Source of the DNA: Methylotenera versatilis 301
Lineage (GTDB): Bacteria > Pseudomonadota > Gammaproteobacteria > Burkholderiales > Methylophilaceae
Reading direction: 5' to 3'
Assembly (NCBI RefSeq): GCF_000093025.1
Contig: NC_014207.1
Coordinates: 744,001-808,000 of the forward strand
DNA: 64,000 bases
Made by a program: the position numbers and the translations under genes. Shown here piece after piece: positions 22,685 through 31,785 of this stretch. The number at the start of each line of letters is the position of its first letter. Within the stretch, counting starts at the first letter, position 1. The notes below the pieces were generated by a model that worked only from the letters and a program-made list of their open reading frames with translations, was not told the origin of the DNA and did not search any database.

Positions 22685-24145
22685 TTAAGCGACTAACATA
22701 TCTACAAACACATTGACTGGCGTTGCTTCTAGCTTAGTTTGGTCTAAACATAAAGCTAAAATATCCGCCTGTTTTTTTGCATCAAAACGGCGTGCTAAAT
22801 TCACTTGGAATTTTTTCACTAGTTCTGGGATGCCTTGACGGCGACGGCGACGGTGACCGATTGGGTATTCCACGGCGATGTTGTCTGAGCTTGTATGGTC
22901 TTTAAAGAACACTTGAATCGCGTTTGCGATTGAGCGTTTTTCTGGGTTTAGATAATCAGCCGTGTATTCAACTTTTTCTACACATACCATTTTTGCACGA
23001 ATTGCGTCGATGCGTGGGTCTGCCGCAGCTGCATCTTCGTAATCTTGCGCAGTTAAGTTGCCTTTTAGCAAACCAATGGCAGACATGTATTGGATACAGT
23101 GGTCACGGTCAGCTGGGTTATCTAGTGGACCAGTTTTATCGATAATGCGAATCGCTGATTCGTGTGTAGTAATCACGATTTTATCAATTTGTGCGATTTG
23201 CTCTAGTGTTTGAATCTCCTTGCCCACTTGCGCATGTAATTGAATTGCACATTCCACAGCGGTTTGCGCATGGAATTCAGCTGGAAATGAGATTTTAAAC
23301 AATACTTGTTCCATCACGTATGAACCGTAACCACGTTGAAATTTAAATGCGTTGCCCTTAAATAACACATCATAGAAGCCCCATGTTTTGGCGGTCAATG
23401 CTGATGGGTAGCCCATTTCGCCTTGCATGGTCATCCACGCTAATCGAACGGCACGGCTGGTTGCATCGCCTGCCGCCCATGACTTACGTGAGCCAGTATT
23501 CGGTGAGTGGCGGTAAGTACGTAAGCTTTGACCATCTACAAATGCGTTAGAAACTGCGTTAATGATGTCTTCTTTATTACCACCTAGCAGTTTTGTCACT
23601 ACAGCCGTTGAAGCAATTTTCACTAAAATCACATGGTCTAAACCTACGCGGTTAAAGCTGTTTTCTAACGCTAATACGCCTTGAATCTCATGGGCTTTAA
23701 TCATGGCTGTAAGCACGTCTTTGATTGTCAGCGCAGTCTTTCCTTCAGCTACATTTTTACGTGAAATGTAATCAGCAGTCGCTAAAATGCCGCCTAAGTT
23801 ATCTGATGGGTGACCCCATTCAGCGGCTAGCCACGTGTCGTTAAAATCTAACCAGCGTATCATCGCGCCAATGTTGAAAGCCGCTAAAATTGGATCTAAC
23901 TGAAAAGATGTGCCAGGTACTTTTGCACCATTCGGCACTACGGTGCCAGCAATCACTGGGCCTAGTAATTTGGTGCAAGCTGGGTAATCTAAGGCTTCAA
24001 AACCGCAACCTAGTGTATCCATTAAGCAGTTGCGCGCGGTGTCGAATGCTTCGTCTGATTTAATTTCGTAATCAGCCACATAATTGGCGATATCGACAAT
24101 CACTTGGTCTGGTGCAGGGCGTACGTTTGAAATGTGGGCTGACAT
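22685..24145 (-). CDS. prpD: 2-methylcitrate dehydratase PrpD
   Basis: A 486-residue MmgE/PrpD-family enzyme that dehydrates 2-methylcitrate to 2-methyl-cis-aconitate in the methylcitrate cycle. The [10 protein letters not shown] segment, [18 protein letters not shown] and the [14 protein letters not shown] region near the C-terminus match true PrpD, and the length equals the E. coli protein (483). It is the last gene of the leftward operon and is separated from prpC by 131 nt containing a 28-bp perfect palindrome. With PrpD plus the AcnB encoded at 40431, an AcnD/PrpF pair is not needed for this step, and none is seen. Confidence 0.95.
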   Translation of the reverse strand: MSAHISNVRPAPDQVIVDIANYVADYEIKSDEAFDTARNCLMDTLGCGFEALDYPACTKLLGPVIAGTVVPNGAKVPGTSFQLDPILAAFNIGAMIRWLDFNDTWLAAEWGHPSDNLGGILATADYISRKNVAEGKTALTIKDVLTAMIKAHEIQGVLALENSFNRVGLDHVILVKIASTAVVTKLLGGNKEDIINAVSNAFVDGQSLRTYRHSPNTGSRKSWAAGDATSRAVRLAWMTMQGEMGYPSALTAKTWGFYDVLFKGNAFKFQRGYGSYVMEQVLFKISFPAEFHAQTAVECAIQLHAQVGKEIQTLEQIAQIDKIVITTHESAIRIIDKTGPLDNPADRDHCIQYMSAIGLLKGNLTAQDYEDAAAADPRIDAIRAKMVCVEKVEYTADYLNPEKRSIANAIQVFFKDHTSSDNIAVEYPIGHRRRRRQGIPELVKKFQVNLARRFDAKKQADILALCLDQTKLEATPVNVFVDMLVA

Positions 24146-24188
24146 ATTTAGAAAACCTTTATTTGAATGATTTAAATTTTTTATATTT

Positions 24189-24263
24189 CGTCATTCTGAG
24201 CATAGCGAAGAATCCATAACGGTTACTTTTACAACTGGATTCTTCGCTATGCTCAGAATGACG
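24189..24263. repeat. Perfect 28-bp inverted repeat between prpC and prpD
   Basis: Two perfectly complementary 28-base arms (24189-24216 and 24236-24263) flank a 19-nt loop. In RNA this would be a very stable hairpin inside the prpC-prpD intergenic gap. Sequence kinship with the palindromes at 9-40 and 10551-10626 marks it as a dispersed element rather than a dedicated regulatory site. It could attenuate or process the prp transcript. Confidence 0.85.
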
Positions 24264-24276
24264 AGTTTAGATAGAT

Positions 24277-25452
24277 TTATCTTTGGCTTAGCGGCACATA
24301 AGCACGGTTATCTGGGCCAATGTACTCAGCATTTGGGCGAATGATTTTGTTATCAATGCGCTGCTCAATCACATGTGCAACCCAGCCAGTCGTGCGTGAA
24401 ATCACAAAAATCGGGGTGAACATGCCAGTTGGAATACCCATCATGTGGTAGCTGGAGGCGCTATACCAGTCTAGATTTGGGAACATTTTTTTCTCGCGCC
24501 ACATCACTTCTTCAATGCGTGCTGAGACTTCAAAAAGCGTCATATTGCCGGCATCTTCGCATAACTTGCGGCTAACGGCTTTTATTGACTCATTTCGTGG
24601 GTCTGCGATTGTGTAAACGGGATGACCAAAGCCGATAATGATTTCTTTTCGCGCCATGCGCTCTAAAATATCAGCTTCTGCTTCATCGGCATTTTTATAG
24701 CGTTCGATGATTTCCATGGCTGCTTCATTGGCGCCACCATGTTTCGCACCACGTAAAGCGCCAATCGCACCAGTGATGCATGAATACATGTCAGATAATG
24801 TGCCAGCAATCACACGTGCAGTGAAAGTTGATGCATTGAATTCATGCTCTGCATATAACACTAGCGAGGTATTCATCGCGTCTATGTGTAATTGGCTTGG
24901 TGCTTTGCTATGCAGCACATGTAAGAAGTGTGCTGCAATGCTATCGTCGTCAGTTTCCAAATTCACACGTTTGCCATTGTGGCTAAAGTGATACCAGTAG
25001 AGCAAAATTGAGCCAAAACACGAGATTAGTTTGTCGCCTAAATCTTGTGCGGCTTTGGTATTGCGGTCAGCCGCTTCAGGCTCTAAGGTGCCCAGCATGG
25101 CGCAACCTGTGCGCATCACATCCATAGGGTGCGTATTTTTTGGAATTTGCTCCAGCACGGTTTTCAGTGCAGCAGGAATGTCGCGTAGCTTTTTTAGTTT
25201 AGCGTGATAAGCCGAGAGTTCAGTTTTATTCGGCAACTCACCATGAATCAGCAGGTAAGCGACCTCTTCAAAAGTAGCGCTTTTAGCTAGTTCAATAATA
25301 TCGTAACCGCGATAATGTAAATCGTTACCAGTATGCCCAACCGTACAAATGGCAGTGGTACCAGCAGAAACCCCTGCCAGTGCTACGCCTTTTTTCTTTT
25401 TAGGAGCATCGCTGCTCGCTGGTTGAATAGTGGTTTGAGTAGTTGCGTTCAT
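24277..25452 (-). CDS. prpC: 2-methylcitrate synthase PrpC
   Basis: A 391-residue citrate-synthase family enzyme that condenses propionyl-CoA with oxaloacetate. The short length and features such as [11 protein letters not shown], the catalytic [13 protein letters not shown] region and the [13 protein letters not shown] segment with the nearby [12 protein letters not shown] match methylcitrate synthase rather than housekeeping GltA (about 430). It lies 14 nt downstream of prpB. The N-terminal 20 residues are Thr/Lys rich and variable. Confidence 0.94.
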   Translation of the reverse strand: MNATTQTTIQPASSDAPKKKKGVALAGVSAGTTAICTVGHTGNDLHYRGYDIIELAKSATFEEVAYLLIHGELPNKTELSAYHAKLKKLRDIPAALKTVLEQIPKNTHPMDVMRTGCAMLGTLEPEAADRNTKAAQDLGDKLISCFGSILLYWYHFSHNGKRVNLETDDDSIAAHFLHVLHSKAPSQLHIDAMNTSLVLYAEHEFNASTFTARVIAGTLSDMYSCITGAIGALRGAKHGGANEAAMEIIERYKNADEAEADILERMARKEIIIGFGHPVYTIADPRNESIKAVSRKLCEDAGNMTLFEVSARIEEVMWREKKMFPNLDWYSASSYHMMGIPTGMFTPIFVISRTTGWVAHVIEQRIDNKIIRPNAEYIGPDNRAYVPLSQR

Positions 25453-25466
25453 GCTACTTTTCTCCT

Positions 25467-26354
25467 TTAAGCTTTGTTTTGATTAAATAGAGCGTCTAAC
25501 TTTTGCTCAAAGGCGTGGTAGCCCAAGTGATCGTAAAGATCCATGCGGGTTTGCATGGTGTCGACTACATTTTTTTGCGTACCGTCATTTTTTACTGCTT
25601 GGTAAACGTTAAGCGCCGCTTGGTTCATCGCGCGGAAAGCTGAAAGTGGATATAGCACCATGCTTACATCCGCCTCGCGTAGCTCATCAACCGTAAATAA
25701 AGGCGTGCTGCCGAATTCGGTAATGTTGGCTAACACAGGCACTTTGACTGCCTCAGCAAATTGCTTGTACATGCTGAGTTCAGTAATTGCTTCTGGGAAA
25801 ATCATATCAGCGCCAGCTTCAGCGCATGCGCATGCGCGGTCGATGGCAGATTGCAAACCTTCCACTGCCAAAGCATCAGTACGCGCCATAATGACGAAAT
25901 CATCGTAAGGTTTGGCATCAACCGCAGCTTTTACGCGATCTACCATTTCTTCTAAGCTGACAATGGCTTTGTTTGGGCGGTGACCACAGCGCTTTGCTGA
26001 AACTTGGTCTTCAATATGCACCGCAGCCGCTCCCGCTTTGGCTATGCTTTTTACGCTGCGAGCGATGTTAAAAGCACCGCCCCAGCCAGTATCAATATCC
26101 ACTAGTAATGGCGTGTCAACGGCATCGGTGATGCGGCGCACGTCAATCAACACATCCTCTAAAGTTGAGATGCCTAAATCAGGCAAGCCAAGTGAGCCTG
26201 CAGCAACGCCGCCACCTGATAGGTAGAGCGCTTTAAAGCCGCTTTGGGTGGCAAGCATGGCGTGGTAGGCATTAATTGCACCTATAATTTGTAGCGGTTT
26301 TTCGGCGCTTAGGGCGGCACGAAATCGTGCCCCTGCTGTGGCTGCTTGTGTCAT
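25467..26354 (-). CDS. prpB: 2-methylisocitrate lyase PrpB
   Basis: A 295-residue isocitrate-lyase superfamily enzyme that splits 2-methylisocitrate to pyruvate and succinate. The catalytic KRCGHR motif, the [10 protein letters not shown] metal-binding segment and [12 protein letters not shown] are intact, and the length matches E. coli PrpB (296). It is the fourth gene of the leftward operon, 43 nt after a CitE-like lyase gene and 14 nt before prpC. Confidence 0.95.
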   Translation of the reverse strand: MTQAATAGARFRAALSAEKPLQIIGAINAYHAMLATQSGFKALYLSGGGVAAGSLGLPDLGISTLEDVLIDVRRITDAVDTPLLVDIDTGWGGAFNIARSVKSIAKAGAAAVHIEDQVSAKRCGHRPNKAIVSLEEMVDRVKAAVDAKPYDDFVIMARTDALAVEGLQSAIDRACACAEAGADMIFPEAITELSMYKQFAEAVKVPVLANITEFGSTPLFTVDELREADVSMVLYPLSAFRAMNQAALNVYQAVKNDGTQKNVVDTMQTRMDLYDHLGYHAFEQKLDALFNQNKA

Positions 26355-26397
26355 GTGAATTACCTTGGGCTATATTTAAAGTCTATAAATTTAAAAA

Positions 26398-27399
26398 TTA
26401 ACTGAAGAAGGCCTGAGTTGCCTCAGCTGGAATCGCCACTTTGGTGAGTTTGGCTTTTTGTAAAATTTCCCAGAAATAACGATAAGTCGCTCTATCGTGA
26501 AGTTCGCCATCGTATTGAATCGGGCCCCAGTCTGCCTTTTGCGCAGCTAGTAGAATATTCGCGCCATCCTGTACTTCGTCGAAGTTAGGCTTCATGGCAT
26601 CGACAATCGCTTCAATCTGCGTTGGGTAAATGCTCCACATACGTAAAAACCCAAATTCGTTGCGTGCGCGTGAAGCGTCTGAGTGCGTAGTTTCTACATT
26701 TTTCAGGTCTAAAGTCACGTTGTGCGCTGGCACTACGCCGTTTGCCAGCGCTGCTGCAACTAACTCTGCTTTCGCTCTTGCCAATAATCGGTGATCAAAC
26801 TGACCTGGACTGCGCATTGCGGAGGCTGGAATCGCGCCATGGTGGCCGCTTACAAAGTCCATTAAACCGAAGTCCAGTACTTGCACCCAAGGCAATGTCG
26901 CGATTTCATGCACGGCTTTTAATGCGCCGTGGGTTTCAATCAGGATATGCACTGGAATCACACGCTCGATGCCATTGAAAGTGGCTATTTTTTGAATGTA
27001 TGCAATCATCTCGCTGGCTTGCGCGTAGCTTGTACATTTTGGAATGGTGATATAGCTTAAAACTTTGCCTGCTCCAGCCACCAAAATATCCACATCTTGT
27101 TTCCAGTAGCTATTGGTGTAGTCGTGAATGCGCGAGCCTGCCATTTTGTGTTTATTGGCGTCGCTTGTTAAAACGCGCACTATCATTTCTGCATGCTCGC
27201 GCTCTTGTCCAGCTTGTGCGCCATCTTCGCAATCGCAAGTGATATCGAATACGGGTCCGACGGTATCTTGCATAGACAAGGCTTTGAGTATTAGCTTTTC
27301 ACTCCCCGCAAAGTGCTCGCATGATGGAATGATAGGAAATGATTTTTCCCCGCCGAATAGAGCGTCTTTAGGGTGAACTAATTGTTGTGTGGTTGTCAT
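26398..27399 (-). CDS. HpcH/HpaI-CitE superfamily CoA-ester lyase (paralogue 2)
   Basis: A 333-residue protein of the CitE/malyl-CoA lyase superfamily. Visible signatures are FDITCDCEDGAQ (equivalent of the DLED motif), the ILIETHGAL metal-ligand Glu and the LDFGLMDFVSG metal-ligand Asp region. Superfamily members cleave malyl-CoA, methylmalyl-CoA or citramalyl-CoA to an acyl-CoA plus glyoxylate or pyruvate. It sits between the Mch-like hydratase and prpB, so cleavage of 3-methylmalyl-CoA to propionyl-CoA and glyoxylate, feeding PrpC, is the most coherent guess. Substrate not proven; it is clearly divergent from the other two CitE-like proteins in the window. Confidence 0.8.
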   Translation of the reverse strand: MTTTQQLVHPKDALFGGEKSFPIIPSCEHFAGSEKLILKALSMQDTVGPVFDITCDCEDGAQAGQEREHAEMIVRVLTSDANKHKMAGSRIHDYTNSYWKQDVDILVAGAGKVLSYITIPKCTSYAQASEMIAYIQKIATFNGIERVIPVHILIETHGALKAVHEIATLPWVQVLDFGLMDFVSGHHGAIPASAMRSPGQFDHRLLARAKAELVAAALANGVVPAHNVTLDLKNVETTHSDASRARNEFGFLRMWSIYPTQIEAIVDAMKPNFDEVQDGANILLAAQKADWGPIQYDGELHDRATYRYFWEILQKAKLTKVAIPAEATQAFFS

Positions 27400-27456
27400 C
27401 GTATCTTCCTAAGTTTTCTATGCTAAGTTTGCTAAGTCTTTTATCTAGAGTCTTTT

Positions 27457-28554
27457 TTAATTTGGTTTCCGTGGCATTAGCACGGTGTAATCTAAATCTA
27501 ACACTACGTTCGGGTGGTAAGTCTGTTTACCGTCAGTGGTAATCTGTGTGCTTTCTAGTGCGTCAGCTGGCATGTTTTTTACACCGACCATGCGTAATCT
27601 CAAAGCGCCAACATCGCTGCGATTCGGCACGTCCCATTTATCTAGCACTTCGGTCCATGTGTAAATGGTGTCGTCACCAAATGATGGATTGCAATGTGTA
27701 CCGCCATTAATCGCGACGATGCAAAGCGCGTTTTCTAAGCCATCATTTGACAGCGCACGGCATAATGAAATGATGTGGCCGCCGTACATCAAGCGTCTGC
27801 CAAATGCGGTTTTTTTCATCATCAGATCATCAAAATGTAAGCGTGCATTGTTCTGATATAGCTTAGTAGCAAGTGTGTGGTCGGTATCGCTAATTGTCAT
27901 ACCCGCTGGGTGATTGATGCGCTCACCAATTGCGTAGTCATTCCATAAATACTGACCACCTGTGACTGCAGTATTGAATTTTCTGGCATCCAAAAAGTTA
28001 GGCACGCTCAGTTCTTCAGCAGGTACATGGCTAGGCAAGTTTGGCACAACGGTTTCAGGGGCTGGTGCATCTAAGTTGTTTTTGTGCACCATCACCCAGC
28101 GCACCCATGAAAGCACAGATTGTTGTAATTGGTTGATGGAAACCGAGCGCACATAAACGACGCCAGACTTGCCATTAGAATTTTGTTTCAAGCCAATCAC
28201 AGTTGAAGTGGTGCTGAGCGTATCGCCAATATGTACAGGTTGTAAAAAGCGCACGTCTGCATAACCTAGGTTGGCAACGGCATTCACAGAAATATCAGGT
28301 ACGGTTTTACCGAATGCAATATGAAAGGCTAATAAATCATCTACAGGTCTAGCGTTGTAGCCTAATGATTGAGCAACCGTATCAGCTGAATGCAGTACTT
28401 GGCGTGCGCCTGTGAGTGCGATGTATAGCGCCATTTCACCTTCAGCAATCGTGCGTGGCGTAGCATGATGAATCACTTGGTTGAGGTGAAAATCCTCAAA
28501 AAAGTTGCCCGCATTGATTTTACTTGTAGTCATTTTATTAGTGGTATTAGACAT
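27457..28554 (-). CDS. mch: Mesaconyl-CoA hydratase-like double MaoC protein
   Basis: A 365-residue double-hotdog MaoC-type hydratase. The stretches NAGNFFEDF, HATPRTIAEGE, FGKTVPDISVNAVANLGYAD and the second-half FGRRLMYGGHIISL closely resemble, from memory, mesaconyl-C1-CoA hydratase (Mch) of Rhodobacter, which interconverts mesaconyl-CoA and (2R,3S)-3-methylmalyl-CoA in the ethylmalonyl-CoA pathway. The start overlaps the stop of the upstream CitE-like gene by 8 nt, so both are co-translated. The presence of Mch with prpBC in one operon suggests that methylmalyl-CoA is the propionyl-CoA source. Function is inferred from resemblance; no ethylmalonyl-CoA mutase or crotonyl-CoA carboxylase gene is in the window. 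Confidence 0.85.
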   Translation of the reverse strand: MSNTTNKMTTSKINAGNFFEDFHLNQVIHHATPRTIAEGEMALYIALTGARQVLHSADTVAQSLGYNARPVDDLLAFHIAFGKTVPDISVNAVANLGYADVRFLQPVHIGDTLSTTSTVIGLKQNSNGKSGVVYVRSVSINQLQQSVLSWVRWVMVHKNNLDAPAPETVVPNLPSHVPAEELSVPNFLDARKFNTAVTGGQYLWNDYAIGERINHPAGMTISDTDHTLATKLYQNNARLHFDDLMMKKTAFGRRLMYGGHIISLCRALSNDGLENALCIVAINGGTHCNPSFGDDTIYTWTEVLDKWDVPNRSDVGALRLRMVGVKNMPADALESTQITTDGKQTYHPNVVLDLDYTVLMPRKPN

Positions 28555-29428
28555 GACTTTCTTCCAAAGTCTTAATCATTTCGTTGAGTTTTAATAGTCT
28601 CTCAGCGGCTCTCACATGGTGGCGCTCTACTAATTTATCGTTTACTACAACGGTACCTTTACCTTGTTCATTCGCCTCTTTTAGCGCGGCGATGATTTCG
28701 CGCGCGTGTGACACCTCTGAGGTTTGTGGCGTGTAGGCATCGTTGCTGTAGGCAAGTTGTGCAGGGTGTACTAATGATTTTCCGTCAAAACCCATATCGC
28801 GACCTAAGCGGCATGCATATTCAAAAGAATGCATATTTTTGAAGTCGCTAGTGATGCCATCTACCACTGCGTGACCATAAGCGCGAGCAGCTAAAATCAC
28901 TAATGAAAGTGAAGTTAAAATCGCTGAGCGTTCGTGAGTTACACGCGCATGTAGCTGTGAAATTAAGTCAGATGTCGCCATCACAATGCATACGATGCGA
29001 TCAGAGGCTGCAGCAATTTCTTTCGCATTCAACACCGCAATCGGACTTTCTATCATTACCATAATAGGTAAGTGGCTACCGCCAGCAGCATCAAGTAATG
29101 AAAGCGCGGTTAATACATCTTCGCGAGATTCAATATTGGGAAACAAAACTGCATCTACTTTGGTTTTTGCGATGGCTTTAATATCATCAGGACCCCATTC
29201 TGATATAAGGTCATTCACGCGCACTACGACTTCACGTGAGCCATAGCCGCCTTCATTCACAAAGCGAACTACGTTGTCGCGTGACTCTTCTTTGCGTTCG
29301 ACTAATATAGGGTCACCCAAATCAAGTATGACTGAATCGGCGTGTAACGTCCGCGCACGCTCAAGGTAATGCGTGTTGCAGCCTGGTACGTAGAGCATAG
29401 AGCGCCTAGGGCGAAAATATTGAGCCAT
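28547..29428 (-). CDS. CitE-like CoA-ester lyase (paralogue 1), first gene of leftward operon
   Basis: A 293-residue CitE/malyl-CoA lyase superfamily protein, beginning at the ATG at 29428 (MAQYFRPRRSML) preceded by AAAGG; an in-frame extension to 29497 looks untranslated. RRSMLYVPG at the N-terminus, the IESP metal-binding Glu, the ATSDL Asp and GKSLVHPAQ are typical. The usual DLED segment reads DLGD, losing a conserved acidic residue. It heads the operon with the Mch-like gene, whose start it overlaps. Likely substrates are methylmalyl-CoA, malyl-CoA or citramalyl-CoA. The DLGD change may alter specificity or activity. Confidence 0.8.
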   Translation of the reverse strand: MAQYFRPRRSMLYVPGCNTHYLERARTLHADSVILDLGDPILVERKEESRDNVVRFVNEGGYGSREVVVRVNDLISEWGPDDIKAIAKTKVDAVLFPNIESREDVLTALSLLDAAGGSHLPIMVMIESPIAVLNAKEIAAASDRIVCIVMATSDLISQLHARVTHERSAILTSLSLVILAARAYGHAVVDGITSDFKNMHSFEYACRLGRDMGFDGKSLVHPAQLAYSNDAYTPQTSEVSHAREIIAALKEANEQGKGTVVVNDKLVERHHVRAAERLLKLNEMIKTLEESHV

Positions 29429-29499
29429 TTTGTTACCTTTAGTTTTAATTGTTTTAAAGCTAAGCCGATTATATAGAGAGAAAATAAAAAATGTCAATA

Positions 29500-29526
29500 T
29501 ATATCTTATGTCTTATATAAGATATA
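29500..29526. promoter_or_regulatory. Candidate GntR operator in the divergent promoter
   Basis: A 27-bp palindromic site between the two divergent operons: arms TATATCTTAT (29500-29509) and ATAAGATATA (29517-29526). It also contains the nested 12-bp perfect palindrome TCTTATATAAGA (29511-29522). It lies 72 nt upstream of the leftward CitE-like start and 120 nt upstream of gntR, where a local GntR regulator could control both operons. Binding is inferred from symmetry and position. Confidence 0.65.
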
Positions 29527-29645
29527 AAATGCTAGACTATTGTAAATACTCGTGATATAAATATCGCTAATAGAATTCAACGTTAAATTGCGGTTAATTA
29601 ATGGCAGCTTAACCTCTTGTTCAACTTAAGTGAGATGCAAAGACC

Positions 29646-30383
29646 ATGATAGATAAACACTACAATTCGCCAAGCTATAAGCCTTTATATGATCAGATTA
29701 AAGTGTTGCTTACGCAAAGCTTAATCGGTGGTGAATGGCGCCCAGGTGACATGATTCCTAGCGAGATTGAATTGGCGGGCCGCTATAAGGTGAGTCAAGG
29801 CACAGTAAGAAAAGCCATTGACGCATTGGCTACTGAAAATATCCTTATTCGTCGCCAAGGCAAGGGTACTTTTGTGGCAACGCACAGCGCAGAAGGTATG
29901 AAGTTGCGCTTTTTAAGGCTGACTTCGCAAGATGGGCAAAAAGAGTTGCTGCAAAACGAGTTTATTTCTTGTACCAAAGGCAAAGCTGACGTGCGCATGG
30001 GGCAAATTCTTGATTTAAAAGCAGGCGCATCGACTATAGAAATAAAACGCTTACTTACGTTTTCAGGCAGGCCATTGATTTTTGATCACATTATCGTGCC
30101 CGCGGCGCCATTTAAGGGTCTGAATGGTACACGTGTAGAAGAAAATAATGGTTCGATGTATAGCATGTATGAGTCAGAGTTTGGCGTACGCATGATACGT
30201 GCTGAAGAGCGCCTAAAAGCGGTAGGGGCTAAAGGGGAGGTGGCAAAGGCTTTAGGTTTAAAAGAAGGCGAGCCAATCCTTAGTATAGAGCGTGTTTCAT
30301 TTACTTACGGCGATAAGCCTATGGAATGGCGTTTGGGATTATGCGTAACAGACAACCATCACTACATGAATGAGCTTGAGTAG
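29646..30383 (+). CDS. GntR-family (HutC-type) transcriptional regulator
   Basis: A 245-residue regulator: N-terminal winged HTH (about 10-75, with PSEIELAGRYKVSQGTVRKA) and a C-terminal UTRA-type ligand domain (about 95-240) marking the HutC subgroup. It is the first gene of the rightward operon and is divergent from the CitE/mch/prp operon, with a strong palindrome between. The expected ligand is an intermediate such as methylcitrate, methylisocitrate or another organic acid. It replaces the sigma54-dependent PrpR that controls prp genes in enterics. Ligand unknown. Confidence 0.88.
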   Translation: MIDKHYNSPSYKPLYDQIKVLLTQSLIGGEWRPGDMIPSEIELAGRYKVSQGTVRKAIDALATENILIRRQGKGTFVATHSAEGMKLRFLRLTSQDGQKELLQNEFISCTKGKADVRMGQILDLKAGASTIEIKRLLTFSGRPLIFDHIIVPAAPFKGLNGTRVEENNGSMYSMYESEFGVRMIRAEERLKAVGAKGEVAKALGLKEGEPILSIERVSFTYGDKPMEWRLGLCVTDNHHYMNELE

Positions 30384-30389
30384 TATTTT

Positions 30390-30488
30390 GTGCTTTTGAA
30401 AACATGCACTAGCAGCGTCAGGCTGCACTTGCCGTACTAAAGTACTGTCTGCGTTTCCTTTCTTGCTATTGCAAGTTTTGAAAAGCAC
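30390..30488. repeat. 99-bp imperfect palindrome between gntR and the malic enzyme
   Basis: Terminal arms of 19 bp (30390-30408 and 30470-30488) match in reverse complement at 17 of 19 positions, and pairing extends inward to a central symmetric core around GTACTAAAGTAC. It starts six bases after the gntR stop and lies entirely intergenic. It resembles a REP/BIME-type or MITE-like element without coding capacity. It could form a large hairpin separating expression of the regulator from the metabolic genes downstream. Confidence 0.75.
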
Positions 30489-30547
30489 AGATTTAAAGTA
30501 GTAAGTGAAAATTAAAAAACATAAACCCTGAAAAGGTATTGAGAATA

Positions 30548-31756
30548 ATGGACGATTTAAAAAAACGCGCACTTGACTATCACGAGTTTCCAAAGCCAGG
30601 AAAGCTCTCTGTAGAGTCATCTAAACCATGTGCTACACAAGATGATTTATCTTTGGCTTATACGCCAGGTGTGGCTGTGCCAGTGCGTGAAATCAATCGT
30701 GATCCTTCATTAGCTTACAAATATACTAATAAAGGTAATTTAGTTGCGGTGATTACTGACGGTACTGCGGTATTGGGTTTAGGTAATATGGGGCCATTAG
30801 CAAGTAAGCCAGTGATGGAAGGTAAAGCGGTATTGTTTAAACACTTTGCTGGTATCGACGTATTCGATATTGAAGTCAATGCGCCAACCATAGAGGCGTT
30901 TATTGAAACGGTAGTGAATATTGCGCCAACTTTCGGTGGTATTAATCTAGAAGATATTGCTGCACCGCATTGTTTTAGAATTGAAAATGAATTGCGTGCA
31001 CGTTTAGATATTCCAGTTTTTCATGATGACCAACATGGTACAGCGGTGATTGTAGCCGCCGCCTTATCGAATGCATTGGAGCTACAAGGTAAAACATTAG
31101 CAACTGCAAAAATCGTATTTTTAGGTGCGGGTGCGGCAGGCTGCTCTTGTGCACGCCTACTAAAATTAATGGGCGCAACCAATATTACGATGGTGGATAA
31201 ATCGGGTGTTTTGGATACTTCACGAGTAGATTTACATGACAATAATCGCCATTTAGCAGTCGCACCTAGTGCAGCAAAAACGTTAGCAGATGTCATGCCA
31301 AATGCAGATGTATTCATCGGTGTTTCAGCGGCCAATGCTTTATCACCAGAATTGCTTAAATTAATGGCGCCGAAACCAGTGGTATTTGCATTGGCAAATC
31401 CAGACCCTGAGATTTTGCCTAGTTTAGCGCATGCGGTTCGCGATGATATTTTGATGGCAACTGGTCGTTCAGACTTCCCAAACCAAGTGAATAATGCGTT
31501 GTGCTTCCCTTATTTGTTCCGTGGCGCTTTGGATGCTAAAGCTAAACAAATTACCGATGAAATGCAAATCGCCGCCGCACGTGCTTTGGCAGCGTTGGCG
31601 AGAGAGCCGGTGCCAGAAGATGTATTGGCGGCCTACAACTTAACAAGCTTAAGTTTCGGCAAAGATTACATTATTCCAAAACCGTTCGATAAGCGCTTGT
31701 TATCAAGAGTGTCTGGTGCCGTTGCAGATGCTGCGCGGCTACAACAATCTAAATAA
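30548..31756 (+). CDS. Malic enzyme, short form lacking the phosphotransacetylase domain
   Basis: A 402-residue malic enzyme that decarboxylates malate to pyruvate with NAD(P)+. The malic N-domain has AYTPGVAVPVREI with the catalytic Tyr and the GKAVLFKHFAG lysine; the NAD-binding domain has FLGAGAAGCSCARLL. It aligns with the N-terminal half of MaeB-type enzymes but stops before the phosphotransacetylase-like C-terminal domain, so it cannot have the acetyl-CoA regulation linked to that domain. The true ATG is at 30548; the frame opens slightly earlier at a TTG. It occupies the place where many betaproteobacterial sdh clusters have malate dehydrogenase (recalled). Confidence 0.92.
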   Translation: MDDLKKRALDYHEFPKPGKLSVESSKPCATQDDLSLAYTPGVAVPVREINRDPSLAYKYTNKGNLVAVITDGTAVLGLGNMGPLASKPVMEGKAVLFKHFAGIDVFDIEVNAPTIEAFIETVVNIAPTFGGINLEDIAAPHCFRIENELRARLDIPVFHDDQHGTAVIVAAALSNALELQGKTLATAKIVFLGAGAAGCSCARLLKLMGATNITMVDKSGVLDTSRVDLHDNNRHLAVAPSAAKTLADVMPNADVFIGVSAANALSPELLKLMAPKPVVFALANPDPEILPSLAHAVRDDILMATGRSDFPNQVNNALCFPYLFRGALDAKAKQITDEMQIAAARALAALAREPVPEDVLAAYNLTSLSFGKDYIIPKPFDKRLLSRVSGAVADAARLQQSK

Positions 31757-31785
31757 GCACAACAAGCTCAATAAGAATCTTGAAT

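Noticed and set aside
30339-30620. A 93-codon - strand frame over the gntR/malic enzyme gap
   Set aside because: It runs through the 99-bp palindrome and the ends of two real genes and has no recognisable domain.
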